From contig NC_065531.1 in assembly GCF_020184175.1 (NCBI RefSeq), positions 84,476,604 to 84,540,603 on the forward strand: 64,000 nt of DNA. Reading direction: 5' to 3'. This document shows positions 14,003 through 26,230 of this stretch, piece by piece. Numbering within the stretch: position 1 is the first letter of the stretch; each line of letters starts with the position of its first letter. A program made the position numbers and the translations under genes. Origin of the DNA: Aphis gossypii. Lineage: Eukaryota; Arthropoda; Insecta; Hemiptera; Aphididae. The notes beneath the pieces were generated by a model, which was not told the DNA's origin, did not search any database, and saw only the letters and a program-made list of their open reading frames with translations.

Positions 14003-16965
14003 CACACATACGCAACCCTTGGGGGTATTTGTTTGTAGCAGTCAAGATTGCTATTAAAGCCAGACCAGTTTCCTAGACATTAAGACTTACTATAATATAA
14101 TAATTACTTTGACTTGCTTTCTTGATGCAATGATATATTGTTATATCCAGAGTCCTACAATAAAATTATTATCTTTACATTTGTATTAATAAAACTTGTC
14201 TTTATTTATAAATTATAATACATTTAAATACAAAACAAATTTTTCATATATTAATAATTGGAAAATATGATTTTTAAAATATGTAAACTCAAATTATTTA
14301 ACTTATAAAATATAATATTATAATATTCTTAAATTTTATTTTGTGATTTTATTACTTTAAGTAAGTAAGTACTTAGTAAAAAATAGTTAAAAAATATTTG
14401 AGATAAGTACCGATTATGTTTGGAGATATGACTACAATGATCACTGATAATGTATTCATATTATTATAGTTGTTATATATTTTACAGATGCAATGACCAT
14501 AAATAATCATCAAAGTTTAATATATCATACTGTGGTAGTACTATTACCATTTAGACTACAAAAACCTTTGAAGCCTTGACCAGAATTGCTTTAAATCTAC
14601 AATAAGTATATGGAGATATTAATGATAGCAGGGTAATTTTAAAATTAGTTTTGAACAGTATAATATGTATACTAATAAAGGTAATTATAAATATCAACTA
14701 TAAACTTAATAAACAAATTGTTAAAATTATTTCATAATTAGCTTGAAATATCTGAATACAATTACTTTTGTTTTAAAAGTTGCTTCTTAAATTGTATGCA
14801 TTTCAATAATATTACAGTACTTATAAAATTTTATTTTTTACAGTTATTACATAATAAATTGAAATTCTTTCTGGATATGTTAAAATATATAAATATATTA
14901 TAAATTAAAAAATAATATATGTAATCAGTTAATGGACTCTATTTAATATAATAAAATGTATAACACTGAATGGATAGATATGATGATATGATTCATACAA
15001 TATTCTATGATTGTTGAAGAAATTATTTTTGTTTAAATGATAACATTTATAAAATATCAAAACAGCACTAAGAGAAATTATATTCCAAAGTTAAAACATT
15101 AAAATCAATAGTTTTCGTACACTGTAATATATTATTTTCTTTATAAATCGTAACATTTTTGATAACCAAATACATCAAAACGTCATTAAATTAAAATGGA
15201 AATATGAACACGATGAGTTTTATAATTTTTTTATCAGTATTTGTGTTAAATTAAAATATTTCACGGTTTTTAATATTTACATATTTATTCGACGTGACGA
15301 AGAAAACCACCCATGCTGGTGTTTGATAAATATGCAAAAGTGTTTTAATGAGGACAGCTTAGTAAGTGATGAGTATGTCATTTGAATATAATTCATAATT
15401 AATCTGCAATTTTTTTATTTATAAAGAAAATTAATTGTAAATATTTTAAGGAAGCAAATAATAATAAAAAAAAAACATTAATTAATTGCAAATAAATAAA
15501 TAACTATAAAGTAACTGAAAACTTACATTTCCAACTTTTAAAATATTTTATTACCACGATGTGTAGATAGGTATTCGATTCTAACATACGTGATCCGTGT
15601 ATTATAATGCATATACAATTGTCTACACTATACGTTTGAATTTAATTTTTTAAGAAACAAATTTATCTATTTAAATGATTTTCTACCTAGCTGTCTAGCT
15701 ATTACTATCAATAGAGAAATAATATTTTATTAGTCTTTTAGGTATCAGAATGTTATATTATTTATGATTTGCATGATATAATATTAATATGATTCAGTAT
15801 ACTTAACTATTTTATATTATATTAAGCTATTTTTATTTAGGTGTATAGTTGTTAGTTTTATATTATATTTCTGACAAACTAAAAAATATCTACATGTTGA
15901 TCAAATTTTGATTATTCGAATAAACAGTGGAAATAAGAAATTTATTGACAAATTTAAATTATAGTTAAAATATTTTTTAAGTGTTTTAGATTTTTTTTTT
16001 TTTAAATTATTACTAAATAAAAATCTTTATTGAAATAAAACAAGTTTTTGAAAGTCCATACGTTTTAATTTTGATATTTGTTTTACAATTTTAGCATATT
16101 CTAAAAATGTTACAAAATCCCATTTATTACATTTTTATTTTTATCTTAATTTCTTGTGCTATTATTCACTAAACTCTTTTTTGTAAAAATAAATTAATAG
16201 GATATACATAAATTGCATTTATGGAAATTAACCTACTCAATTTGAATTTTTAACGGTATACTGTACATTTATTTGACATGGAACTTTTATGCTAATTTTC
16301 GTTCGGAAAATAACAATAGAGTAGTTTCAGTAATGGGTAAGTACTTAATACTTATGTTATTTCAATCAAAAGTACTAGGGCCGTAAATAAACATTAGTTA
16401 ATATTTGTATTTCTCATTGAAGTACATTACATCACTTAAATAAAAGTGTATACAATTTTATAAATATCTTAATATCATTGAAAATTATAAGTAATTTAAT
16501 TAATCAATGTAATTGAAATACAAAATCAATTGCATTCTCCTCAAAACTCAAGTTAATTGTAAAATAAATTAATTGATTTATTTACTTAATTTATATTTAT
16601 CTTTTTTTTTTTTGTTTTTTTTTTTCAATATTTACAATAAGTAGAACCTTTTTAATCAAGATAATTATTGAAATTAGACTTCATCGAACTTATTCTATCA
16701 ATATTGTTGTTTTATTAAAATATACACCGTAAAGTTTTGTTTATAGCATTATTAAGTTTGATTACATTTTATTAAGTTTGTTCAGAATTGCACTTATTAA
16801 TAAAAATGGACCACTTTAAACTTTTAAGTCATAAACACTAATGAGATATATCATACATTCTTAATTGTATTTTTGTGTTGAGAAACAAATTAAATATTTA
16901 TTACATATATATAAATACCCTCAGTACAATTATTTGTATATATAATATATGTATACAACTAATTT

Positions 16966-16983
16966 AAAAAAAAAAAAAAAAAA
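16966..16983. repeat. A18 homopolymer
   Basis: Run of 18 A with no identifiable retroelement upstream. Confidence 0.8.
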
Positions 16984-17130
16984 TGAGAGAAATGAAATTT
17001 CAACACCAAGCGTGTGTATAAGTATGAAGTACATATTCGAATCAATTCCAGTCAAAGCCTTCAAAGGTTCTTTGTAATCCTTTAACGAGAATAATATGAT
17101 TACAGTATAATCTAGTAAGCTGTATAATAA

Positions 17131-17191
17131 TATATTGTTTTGTCCACCATACAGGGGCCGCGCCTACGATGATTCTCAGTTCAGTTCAAAG

Positions 17192-17229
<38 letters not shown>

Positions 17230-17480
17230 TTATATATATATTATAGTGCTATACATGCATATTATTACTTGTCTGAAGATTTTAAGGTTCGTTTCCGAAA
17301 ACGCACTGACAATTGCACTTATACGTCTTATACGTACAGTGTACACACACTCGGGCAAAACTAGTGTCTACTAATCTACTATCGAAGACGCAGATGACGT
17401 AAATTGTTTATTATAATATAGACATGATTGTCGGTTCAAGCCATATTATCGAAGAAGACGATGAACTAGTTTCTCGCCAT
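17131..17480. other. Small GC-richer patch around a CA microsatellite
   Basis: Contains CpGs (GGGGCCGCGCC near 17153-17163) and a CA repeat. A 79-codon frame runs across the repeat (17135-17374) but is probably an artefact of repeat translation (HTHTHT). It could be a weak regulatory patch; no gene is supported. Confidence 0.3.
17194..17226. repeat. (AC)16 microsatellite
   Basis: Uninterrupted AC repeat of 33 bases, the longest CA-type repeat in the window and likely length-polymorphic. Confidence 0.9.
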
Positions 17481-20066
17481 ACATGTTTTTGAATGGATTT
17501 ATCACAGGCAGCAATGATGAAGTAAGTACAACTGGTATTTTTTTTTTATAAGGTGTATCGTGCACATCCAGTGTCTACTTATCTCCTAAGTTTAACTGTT
17601 CGGTTGTTTCACGTATGATAAAATCACTTAAATATTTGTATCACACCTAGTTATATAATCAAATATCACAATGAATTTACTATATTATGAATGATATAAA
17701 ATGTAATTACCTACGTGATATTATAATTTTCAGTTACAAACTATAATAGTTATAATCAACTGTATGCATATATATATATATATTTATTTTTTTTAGATTA
17801 TTCTACAAAACACTATTTTACGTATTAAGTATGCATTTTCCATTGATATTGAACATTTTAATAAAACTAAAATAAAAATGTTGTTAGAAACATAATGCGT
17901 ACTTTTAATGTTGTTAAGAAGATAAGAGAAGTTGACTCTATTAAAAGTTATACTTATAGTTATCTTATTAAAATAATTTTTTCATGGCCGTGATATGTTA
18001 ATATTCAGTTATGCATGTATTTATTCACATTAATCACATATTAGTGTATGATAAAAATAGTCTTGCCAGGTTTAAACTTTTTGAATATTCCAACTTTTAA
18101 ATCAAATTATTTAGGATATTTTTTTAAAAACATTATATGAGGGCCATAAAAATGATAAGTTACAAATAAGCTGCTATATTGTTGGCGCATTATAAATTTT
18201 GATGAAAAATGTGTCTTTTACCTGCTGTAATATAAGGAAAGCCTCTGATGTTAAAGTTAATTTTATCTTGTCTTATAAAATATAATTCAGAAAGTCTTAG
18301 TGAACTTTTTACATTAGAAATGTTAGAACTCATCCTGTACTCCGTAGTGTAATGTAAAGATTAGATAGGTCCTTGTTTGTTACCTTTACACACTTGCATC
18401 GTCCTATATTAACTTCTCACAACTTCACAATATTATAATATAATACGAGAAAGGTAGTTTTATCTATTCACTGTTGTTTGAATAAATTGAAATGTTTAGA
18501 ATGGATCACCGGCGAGCTGAGATAACGAAGAGCTGGTTACTGCAGTTAGAATTTTCTGTAATAACTATTTTGAGAGAATAATAATAAACAAAACGTACAA
18601 TAAAAGATACTTTATAGCAACAGTAAGAGAACCCAAAGTGTATTATAGGTACTATTCTGAAACTCCTAATATTTGTTGTAAAATACATATTTTTCAACAA
18701 TTTATCCAAAATCTGGCATTTTAAGTCTCAACGGTTATTTATTACTTTTGATGAACAAAAACCAATATAAAATTGATTTAATTTAAAACTGGTTCGCGTA
18801 AATATAATATTATAGTTTTTCTTAATTTGGTTTTTATTATTTCTGATTACATTGAAAGTTATTGATAATGTTCATTTTTGACCTCCCAAAAGTATCTACT
18901 TGATTCAATATATTTTTTACTATAAAACAGGTGCCTGTGTATCTACTATCTATATACACATGAATAAAACATATATAAATAACAACAATCATTATGAAAC
19001 ATAAAAATACATCTACTTAATAAAAAAGTAATATTAAAATATGCGAAACTATGGTAATATATTTATGATAATAATCTAACTTTAAAATTTGATATCATAA
19101 AACACATATTTACTATTATTCGAAAGATCACTAAATGTTGGTTGTATACAAAGCTATATATTAACTTAAAATATTGTTTGAGAACTTTTAAATAATGTTT
19201 TTACATAAGTCCTTGACAGCATATATATACTGAATATTTGATATACATTCTCGAGCAGTTTAAATTATATTAGATCATTATAAATTTGTAATATTACATT
19301 TGAAAGCAAAAAACACCGTTGAATAATTGAATAATTGAATATTATACAACTGTCAATTTTTTTTTTGACAGTTTTAGCCCTTCTCACTTCAAAAGTTTTT
19401 CTTTAATATTCGAAAAACTATTGAAAATATCGATCTATTATCTGTAGTATCGTCTTAGGCTTAATTTTCTTTACTGTACTAATTTATCGTTCCGCTATAT
19501 GATATTCTTTGAATCATCCTTCAAAACTTGGAAAACGTGAAATATAAATCATATTGTGTTATATTTTATTTTCCCTTGTCTGCAAATGATCCATTTAATA
19601 ATTAAACTATCAAGTACTTATTTGAAAATAATAACAATAATCTGAATCAATTAAAATACACTGCAGATAATATAATTTAAAACTTGATGCGTTATGCTTC
19701 GTTTCGTATCGATACCCAATTATGTTTATAAAACACAAACTTCTCGTAACGTATAATCGATATTAGTAAACAATCTTGTCGATAGGTATATATTTTAAAC
19801 GCTCTGATGATAATAATTAGACCGTACATGTGGTCCAGAGCAGTATGATCATTAGCGTACAGTCTGGTATAATAATACCATGATGAAAATAAATTACAAC
19901 TATATACAACGGCAATAATTATACATGTGCACTTTGATCGTAAACGCGTACGTTCTAAAAGCAATAGGATTAAAAAGTACGTTTTCCGAGCCTTTGGGCA
20001 TACTTGTTAATCTGAATAGAAAATAATAATTATTGTTTATATATATTTATGTAAACAAAAAATTAA
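17481..20066. other. AT-rich spacer
   Basis: A/T-rich, with an (AT)8 run at 17768-17783 and an 8-bp tandem repeat GAATAATT at 19321-19340. No gene seen. Confidence 0.6.
17768..17783. repeat. (AT)8 microsatellite
   Basis: Simple dinucleotide repeat. Confidence 0.85.
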
Positions 20067-20786
20067 TATCACGTTCATTCGGGCCACATAAACATAGAAA
20101 GTCACAAAATGGCTTGCAAAGCAGCAAAAGAAACTGTACAACCAAGTATGGAATAATCATATGCAACTTCTGGATATCTTAACATACTTCGAATTAAAAC
20201 ACATAATATTAAAATTCAACTCAAATAAATTGCTAACTCTCTGACTAAAACAGTATAATAAACTCAAAGAAATTAAAAACTCAATTCATAATCCAAAATA
20301 CGAATCTTAGAGGAAGAGAACAAAAATTAATTTACCTTCATCGGATTGGCCATACAAGGCTAACTCATAAGTGTCTTTCTTATAACCAAATACGAATCTT
20401 CTCAGTGCATAAAATGGCAGTTATTTATACAGTCAAACATAGTATTCTAACAGAGTACTATCAATATATCAACGGCTTTAAAAAATACAATATTCCACTA
20501 AACACAGAGGAAAAATTAAGACTAGACATTGAAACATCGAAAATTTATTAACTTCCTAAAAAAAAAAAAAACAATACCATTAAGTGAAGAAATAATATAG
20601 TTGTGGAATGATTTACGTATTTTATATTTAATTAACTTTACTATGAATGTGCATTTAGTAGGAATGAGGATTGTTAATTTTATACATATATAGTCAACCA
20701 TATTATATTATTTACAACAATGTAAAAACTTAACATAAAGATTTTTATGGTTGATGTATTTTTTGTTTGATAAAAAAAAAAAAAAA
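20067..20786 (+). mobile_element. Decayed 3' end of a Jockey-type non-LTR retrotransposon (LINE)
   Basis: The + strand carries the tail of a LINE ORF2. Near 20067-20145 a frame reads HVHSGH ... ACKAAKETV, resembling the C-terminal RNase H motif of the form HxGIxGNExADxxAKE. After frameshifts and stops, an uninterrupted frame from about 20297 to a stop at 20549-20551 contains HRIGHTRLTH followed by TVKHSILTEYYQY. This is the conserved end of Jockey-clade proteins (RIGHTRxTH ... C..C ... VxHxLxECxxY), here with the cysteines lost. A roughly 220-base 3' untranslated region then ends in a poly-A tail at 20772-20786. The copy is strongly 5'-truncated and is mutated beyond function. I found no clear target-site duplication, so the insertion is probably old. 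Its orientation is set by the poly-A tail. Confidence 0.85.
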
Positions 20787-21187
20787 TTTGACGTAGGTAT
20801 AAGTATTATACGGTTTGACGCTGTATCGATCATCGATTCAATTAAATAAACAAAATTTTCCGAAGATTTATACCTACGTATAACAATATATATATATTAT
20901 ATTCATGTCACAGTGTTGCTAATAATCCACCGATGTTACATTATACTATGCATATATAAGACCGCGTGCATTATGAGAATTTATGCGTGAGCGTGTGTGC
21001 TCTAACGGGCGTGATTAATCCGGGTCAGTCGAAGGATTACGGCGGAGACGGGTTTATAAGGAAATGATGACGCAAAGTATCAAAACACGCCACACGCACA
21101 CACACTGTTCGCGCGCAGTCTACGTTTCGCCGGCTATCAAAGGACACGTCGATGAGGAAAAAAAAATTATTAAAAAAAAAAAAAAAA

Positions 21188-21331
21188 ATGAACAAACAGG
21201 CAGACGGCGATGACTTAAGAAAAAAATCTGAAAATCTGACGATGGTCGCTACTGCGAGTGTACACGAGTCCTACTCGCGGGACGACCGCGTACATGATAA
21301 TATTGTTGCTCTTGTGTGCGCCGTCATGTAA
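21188..21331 (+). CDS. Candidate small ORF, 47 aa, unknown
   Basis: A 47-codon frame begins MNKQADGDDLRKKSENLTM and ends ...VALVCAVM before TAA. It has balanced, charged composition and high third-position G/C compared with random frames here. An in-frame ATG lies upstream at 21152, giving 59 codons, but between them is a run of 17 A that would encode poly-lysine, so I chose 21188. The same frame is open back to 21071. I recognise no family. It overlaps, in another frame, the signal-peptide-like exon at 21294, so at most one of the two is likely real. It could also be an upstream ORF in a 5' UTR. Confidence 0.2.
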   Translation: MNKQADGDDLRKKSENLTMVATASVHESYSRDDRVHDNIVALVCAVM

Positions 21332-21356
21332 TGTATGTAAAACCGGCGGCGTGCAG
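21294..21356 (+). CDS. Candidate first coding exon with signal-peptide-like sequence
   Basis: ATG at 21294 opens a 21-codon stretch, MIILLLLCAPSCNVCKTGGV then Q, ending exactly at CAG|GTAAAG, a good splice-donor match (GT at 21357). The hydrophobic ILLLLC core with small residues after it resembles a signal peptide, so a secreted product made from downstream exons is possible. Read without splicing, the frame continues to a stop at 21774-21776 (172 codons counted from 21258), but the sequence beyond the donor is low-complexity lysine/histidine and looks non-coding. The context before the ATG (GTAC) is weak. No partner acceptor or second exon could be assigned. Confidence 0.25.
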
Positions 21357-21800
21357 GTAAAGAGTATGTTTTTTCATTGGCGTGTGGAAAACGCTGCCGA
21401 CGCCGTCGTCAGTCCCAAAGTGGAAAAAAAAAAATGTGAAAAGTGTGTACGTGTGTATTGTGTATATATATATAAACCGAAAAATATAACACGACCGCAC
21501 ACGCATCCGAAACGTATGAATAAATTGACGGGGTCGTCGCCGCGCGCCGCCGGCACGTGTGTTTTTCTTTCCTTTCCCCGAAGCGAGATGTTTCTTTTCT
21601 TTCATTTTGTTTTCCTTTCCATTAGCCTTTTTGCACATCACTGTCTTCTTTTCACTGCACCGCGTCGTGTCATCGATGCGAATGCCAATGTTTGCGGACA
21701 GATTTGGGCTTGCTCGGTGGCGGCGGCGATATATTATAATATTACAAATGTAAAAATGTGTTATACATATGTGTAGTTCGAATCACGTCCCGACCAAGCT

Positions 21801-24800
21801 GAGTGATGTAGGGACGCAATTTTAATGAAAACACCGAATGCGAAAAAGCTGCCCATTTTCTGTTTCAGCTAGTCAGATCACGGATTTCAGATTGATGAGA
21901 AACTTCACCTTTACCTTATTATTATAGTTATAAATATATAATATATCCAATTTTTATAACTCAAATATTAATTTATTAATACGAAATAAGAACTACAATA
22001 ATTATCTATAAATGGCATTGAGTATGACTATTATAATTCAAAAATTAGTGTTAGGCACTAAGCACGCCAAATATCCCAATCGTACAAAATAAAACAAAAT
22101 GTCATCTTTTGCTGAATGACACTAAAAAATGTTAAACTATTTGCTGTCACTAATGTTGTAGTTATACGAAACCGCACTGCAGTCAAGTCACATGTGTGTT
22201 ATTTTCTCATCTCTGACTACATAAATAATATATTAGAAAACGACCATACCTATGTCGGTCGTCTAATCGTATTCGACATCAGCCACGACATACGACCTTT
22301 TTTTTCTTGTTCAATACGTATAAATATTTTATTAATATATAGCAGTTTTCAAGAAATAGATATTCTCATTTAATTCAAATGAAACATTTTCATGGTGTAC
22401 AGTATAAAAACAATATGGCTTTTCTGTGTCTCATTTGCTAAACCGTGATTAGGTATTCTTTCTATGAAGTAAGATGATGCGATAATAACTTTTTCCAATT
22501 CCTTTTTAAACAAATGAGAAATAACACTTTTATCATATTTTTCTCAGAACCTAGTTAAGACTTATGAGCTCAACTACTCTGAACAATTACACTTTGTGAA
22601 CATTTTCAGGAAATTATTGTTATAAAACGTAAATCATAATAATTACAATACATAAATTGGACGTGTTAACTAATAAATAATGTATGTAAGATGTAATGAT
22701 GACAGAAATTGTGTTGATGTTTAAACTAATAATATTATTTAGATAAATTCCCGCATATTTTACTTAAAGAGTAGTCACTAGGTAGACATCCGACAGCATT
22801 TGTAATATTCTAGTACAACATGTAGGCGTGCAACCTTTTTTTAGACACTCCATTAACTTTGAAAAGAGAAAGTTCCTTAAGGGTAAACAGAGAAATTAAT
22901 GAGTTGCTATATTTTAATTATAAAAAAAAAAAATAAATAAAATGAAGATAAATGAGTTCTTTAACCAAAATTAATATAAATTACAAACACAATAATAATT
23001 TAGCTATGGAGATAACGGATGACTGATATATATATATGTTTATTTTTATTATTTTATTACATGTACTTAAACTTAATAATAATAATAAAAAAAAAACAAT
23101 TATCTATAATCAATTCTAAATATGTAGGTACTGATTATTTTCCAGATAAGTTTTCTTTAAATTAATTTTAAAATCAAAAATCATATAATTATTATTAGGC
23201 ATATTATAGGTACTATAAATTATTTTAAATTATTTTTTCAAGCACATTGCAGGCTTATTCAACTTTACGTCTAACATCAACATATTTTATAGCTTTCTCA
23301 TCCAAATTTTTCCATTTGCTCAATGTTATACCCAGAATTAGGTACGGTACATTTCTACAAATTCTACTTCAATCGTTTTAAAAATATTCATATTTAAATA
23401 TGAATTATAACACAAAATTGTGTATTGATTTTACTAATATTATTTTTATACTTAATAACTTTTCCTATAATATATTCTGTTTCGTGTATATTTGAAATAT
23501 TTATTAAAATATAATATTTGCAATTTTTATTAACAGCAGTTTTTTGTCACCTACTTTTGAAAATTTTTCTCAGCTGTTTTCTGCTCTTCAAAAACAACTA
23601 CACTTTATAATATGTATATAGATTTTAATACAGATTGCGAATACATTTTTCTTTGTCATCAAGTCAGCCAACTAAAATCTCACCTTAATCTCAATCTTAC
23701 GTTCTATACAGTCAATAAATTATTTTCATAATTAACTATAATTATACATTTATTATCTAAATTCTACACTAATTATTCTTTGAATCGCAATTAGTTGTAA
23801 CCAATTTTAACATAGTTTCTGTCAAATTTTTTGATCGTGTGGTTGTTTTTAATTCTACTTAAATTAAGTTAAAAACTATAATAAATAATGTATTGGTTCC
23901 TATAATATTATTATATAGCTTATTGTTACAGTAACAGTTACATAAAATAATTAAATAATTAAAATAAAATATATACTTTGACGTGGAAGTGTCATGTTTA
24001 AAGACAAAAAAAATGCTATTATCTATATATTTTTAATAAATAAATACACATTTTAAAATGAAATTATTCATGTTTTTGGTATTCTACTACATATTTGGTT
24101 TATGTTATTAATTGATTATTATAAAATAACATTTAAAAATAATTATATAGTAAATATTCTTGCAATATTGTAATTAACAATAAATACTATATGTTAGATA
24201 TATTATTTAAAATATCAAGTATATCCTATCATTTCTTTAATTGTATACTTGGTTTTTAATATCTAAATTTTCTGAAGAGCTTATTATCATTGGTTAAACT
24301 CAAATAGGTTAATAAATAACTTCTCCACAGTGTCTTAACTCTTAAAAACTAAATTCTGATACGGCCTACGATATATTATTAAACACTGTGTAGATACATG
24401 TTCGGATTAAGATCCCTCGGGGGAATTTTTTATTTCATAATAATTATTACTATAGTATAAAAACGATAAACTATATGAAATGAAAAATGATTGTGATATT
24501 GAACCATAGGAAAATTCACTTCCTACCCACATAATTAAATCCTGACCCACTATATTAATTGTGATTGAAGCTTATTAATACATAAACTCATTAAAAATAT
24601 TAACTTTGTAATTTATAATGTGTTGAGACTGTTGAGTAAACCACTAAAGATTATAATTGATTTTATTGCTCCACTATTATCGTAATGATTTCTTATCATA
24701 TTAAGTATAAAACAATAATTATAATAAAATTAATACCTAGTTACCATTGATAGATATAATATCTAAATATCCATTATAAATCGAAAATATCTAGTTAACT

Positions 24801-25730
24801 AGATATAACTAATGAATGAAAACATCTTTAAATGAATACATAATAATATGTGTACAACAGTGATAATAAAAATAATATTTAATTCAAAATGTCAACGAAT
24901 TGTATGCTTTTAAATTTTAATATAGTAGGTAACTATTTTTATTTTAGAATTAAGAATTTTTTTAAGCATAAATATAATATTTAAGTCATATTAAAAAATA
25001 AAACTGTACTTTTTTCATGATTTCTTATTAATTAATTTTAAATTGTATTAGTTAATATATATATATTTAAGTAAAACATATAGTTTTATATATTTTCCCC
25101 ATATTATATTGTTTTATATTGATAATAATTAATGATCTATTAGGAACGTTTAATTATAAATTTAGTTAATAGTTATAGGAATACTATTATCAGAAATACG
25201 CACATAAGTACACAATGTATGCATTAAAGATTCCTATAATATATTTTCTTTATGCTTGATTTATCTAATACAAATATTTCAAGTAAACATAAAAGTATTA
25301 TTTGTGCTAAAAAAAAAAATTTCCCTTCAAAAGACTTACTATCAACTCAACTGCAATTAAAATTATAAGGATTCGTTTATTCATACTGAATCTAATCATT
25401 AAAAATAATCATTGATATTATAACATTTACTTCAACAATAAGTTAAATTTTGAACTTGCAGTTATTAATATAATTGGTTTTAATTTGTATTCATGGTTGG
25501 TATAGAATAAAATACCAAATAAGATATAGTTACCTATATTGTATAAATTATAAGCATATTCACAATAAAAATGTGAATAATATAACTTTATATGATAGTT
25601 TTAAATCAATAATAATAAATTGTTATAACTTTAAAAGGCTAAAATTTAATATGAACTATATTAATAGTTTTTGTTATTTTATAATTTTAACAGTATAAGA
25701 AATTTAGCTTAAATATATTATATTTATTGC
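21801..25730. other. AT-rich spacer
   Basis: No gene seen. There is a slightly more complex patch near 22120-22300, and otherwise A/T-rich sequence with small poly-A and TA runs (for example 22922-22933, 23022-23037). Confidence 0.55.
25474..25698 (+). other. 74-codon AT-rich frame, probably not a gene
   Basis: A stop-free stretch rich in Ile, Asn and Tyr, the amino-acid mix produced by A/T-rich noncoding DNA. It has no recognisable domain. Confidence 0.1.
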
Positions 25731-25739
25731 ATTTTGTAT

Positions 25740-26230
25740 TTTCCGAAAACTAAGAAATTTGCTATTTCATTGACTTTTACAAGAAGTTTTTAAAACGACC
25801 ATAACCAAAAGTGCATAATATTAAGACAATTGTTCCATTATAAAGAAGATTCCTAACAAAAATACCCACTAAATACTTTAATCCTCACCACCGTATTGGA
25901 TCTTCAGGTTAACCATTTATACACGAACAAAGTTTTTTGGGGGTTTCGAAAAATCCGACTAGCTTAAAAACTTTTTCAGTTGTAGTGATCGGGTTTCTAC
26001 CAATCCATGACAATAATACAGGTGGCTAATCAATAAACTTGGACAATGGAAACAAGTTTTTGGTACCAACTTTTATAACTACGCAACTATTTCAAATGTT
26101 CTTTAGATTATCTTCCTGCCGATTATAAAGTTATTATGATGATGTAGGATTTTTACAAACATTTATTGCACTCTGATAAGAACATCACAAAATAAAGTTT
26201 CAACTTTGTTTCATAGAAAACTATTTGATA
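25740..26230 (-). pseudogene. Possible decayed element, family unknown
   Basis: This half-kilobase is more G/C-balanced than its flanks and has protein-like blocks on the minus strand: a stretch reading HGLVETRSLQLKKFLSRSDF, then SKPPKNF, lies around 25910-26010, interrupted by stops on both sides. I could not place it in a transposon or cellular family, and saw no terminal repeats. An enhancer or chance patch remains possible. Confidence 0.2.

Larger units (their letters stand above)
12021..17130. other. Long AT-rich spacer
   Basis: A/T-rich DNA without recognisable genes. A 91-codon minus-strand frame (13442-13717) reads fairly protein-like but is not longer than chance predicts and matches nothing I know. 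It includes a small hairpin at 13983-14002 and an A18 run at 16966-16983. Confidence 0.6.
20930..21800 (+). promoter_or_regulatory. CpG-rich island, candidate promoter and first-exon region
   Basis: Abrupt rise in G/C and CpG (for example the cluster at 21100-21135 and 21660-21735) just downstream of the LINE remnant. It contains a TCAGT initiator-like pentamer near 21023, a GCGCGCAGTC stretch near 21111, two short protein-like frames and a splice-donor-like GTAAAG at 21357. In insects this combination is typical of a promoter with a short first exon. The strand is inferred from the donor and frames only. Without transcript data it could equally be an enhancer or a CpG-rich chance patch. Confidence 0.4.

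Noticed and set aside
21258..21776. 172-codon + frame as a gene
   Set aside because: Past the donor at 21357 it becomes poly-Lys, His-rich and Phe-rich low complexity, and a 105-codon antisense frame overlaps it. Only the first exon-like part (21294-21356) is kept as a candidate.
21776..21792. TTCGAATCACG resembling a tRNA B box
   Set aside because: No matching A box, acceptor stem or D/anticodon arms can be drawn upstream. The same holds for similar strings at 26708, 34773 and 60325.
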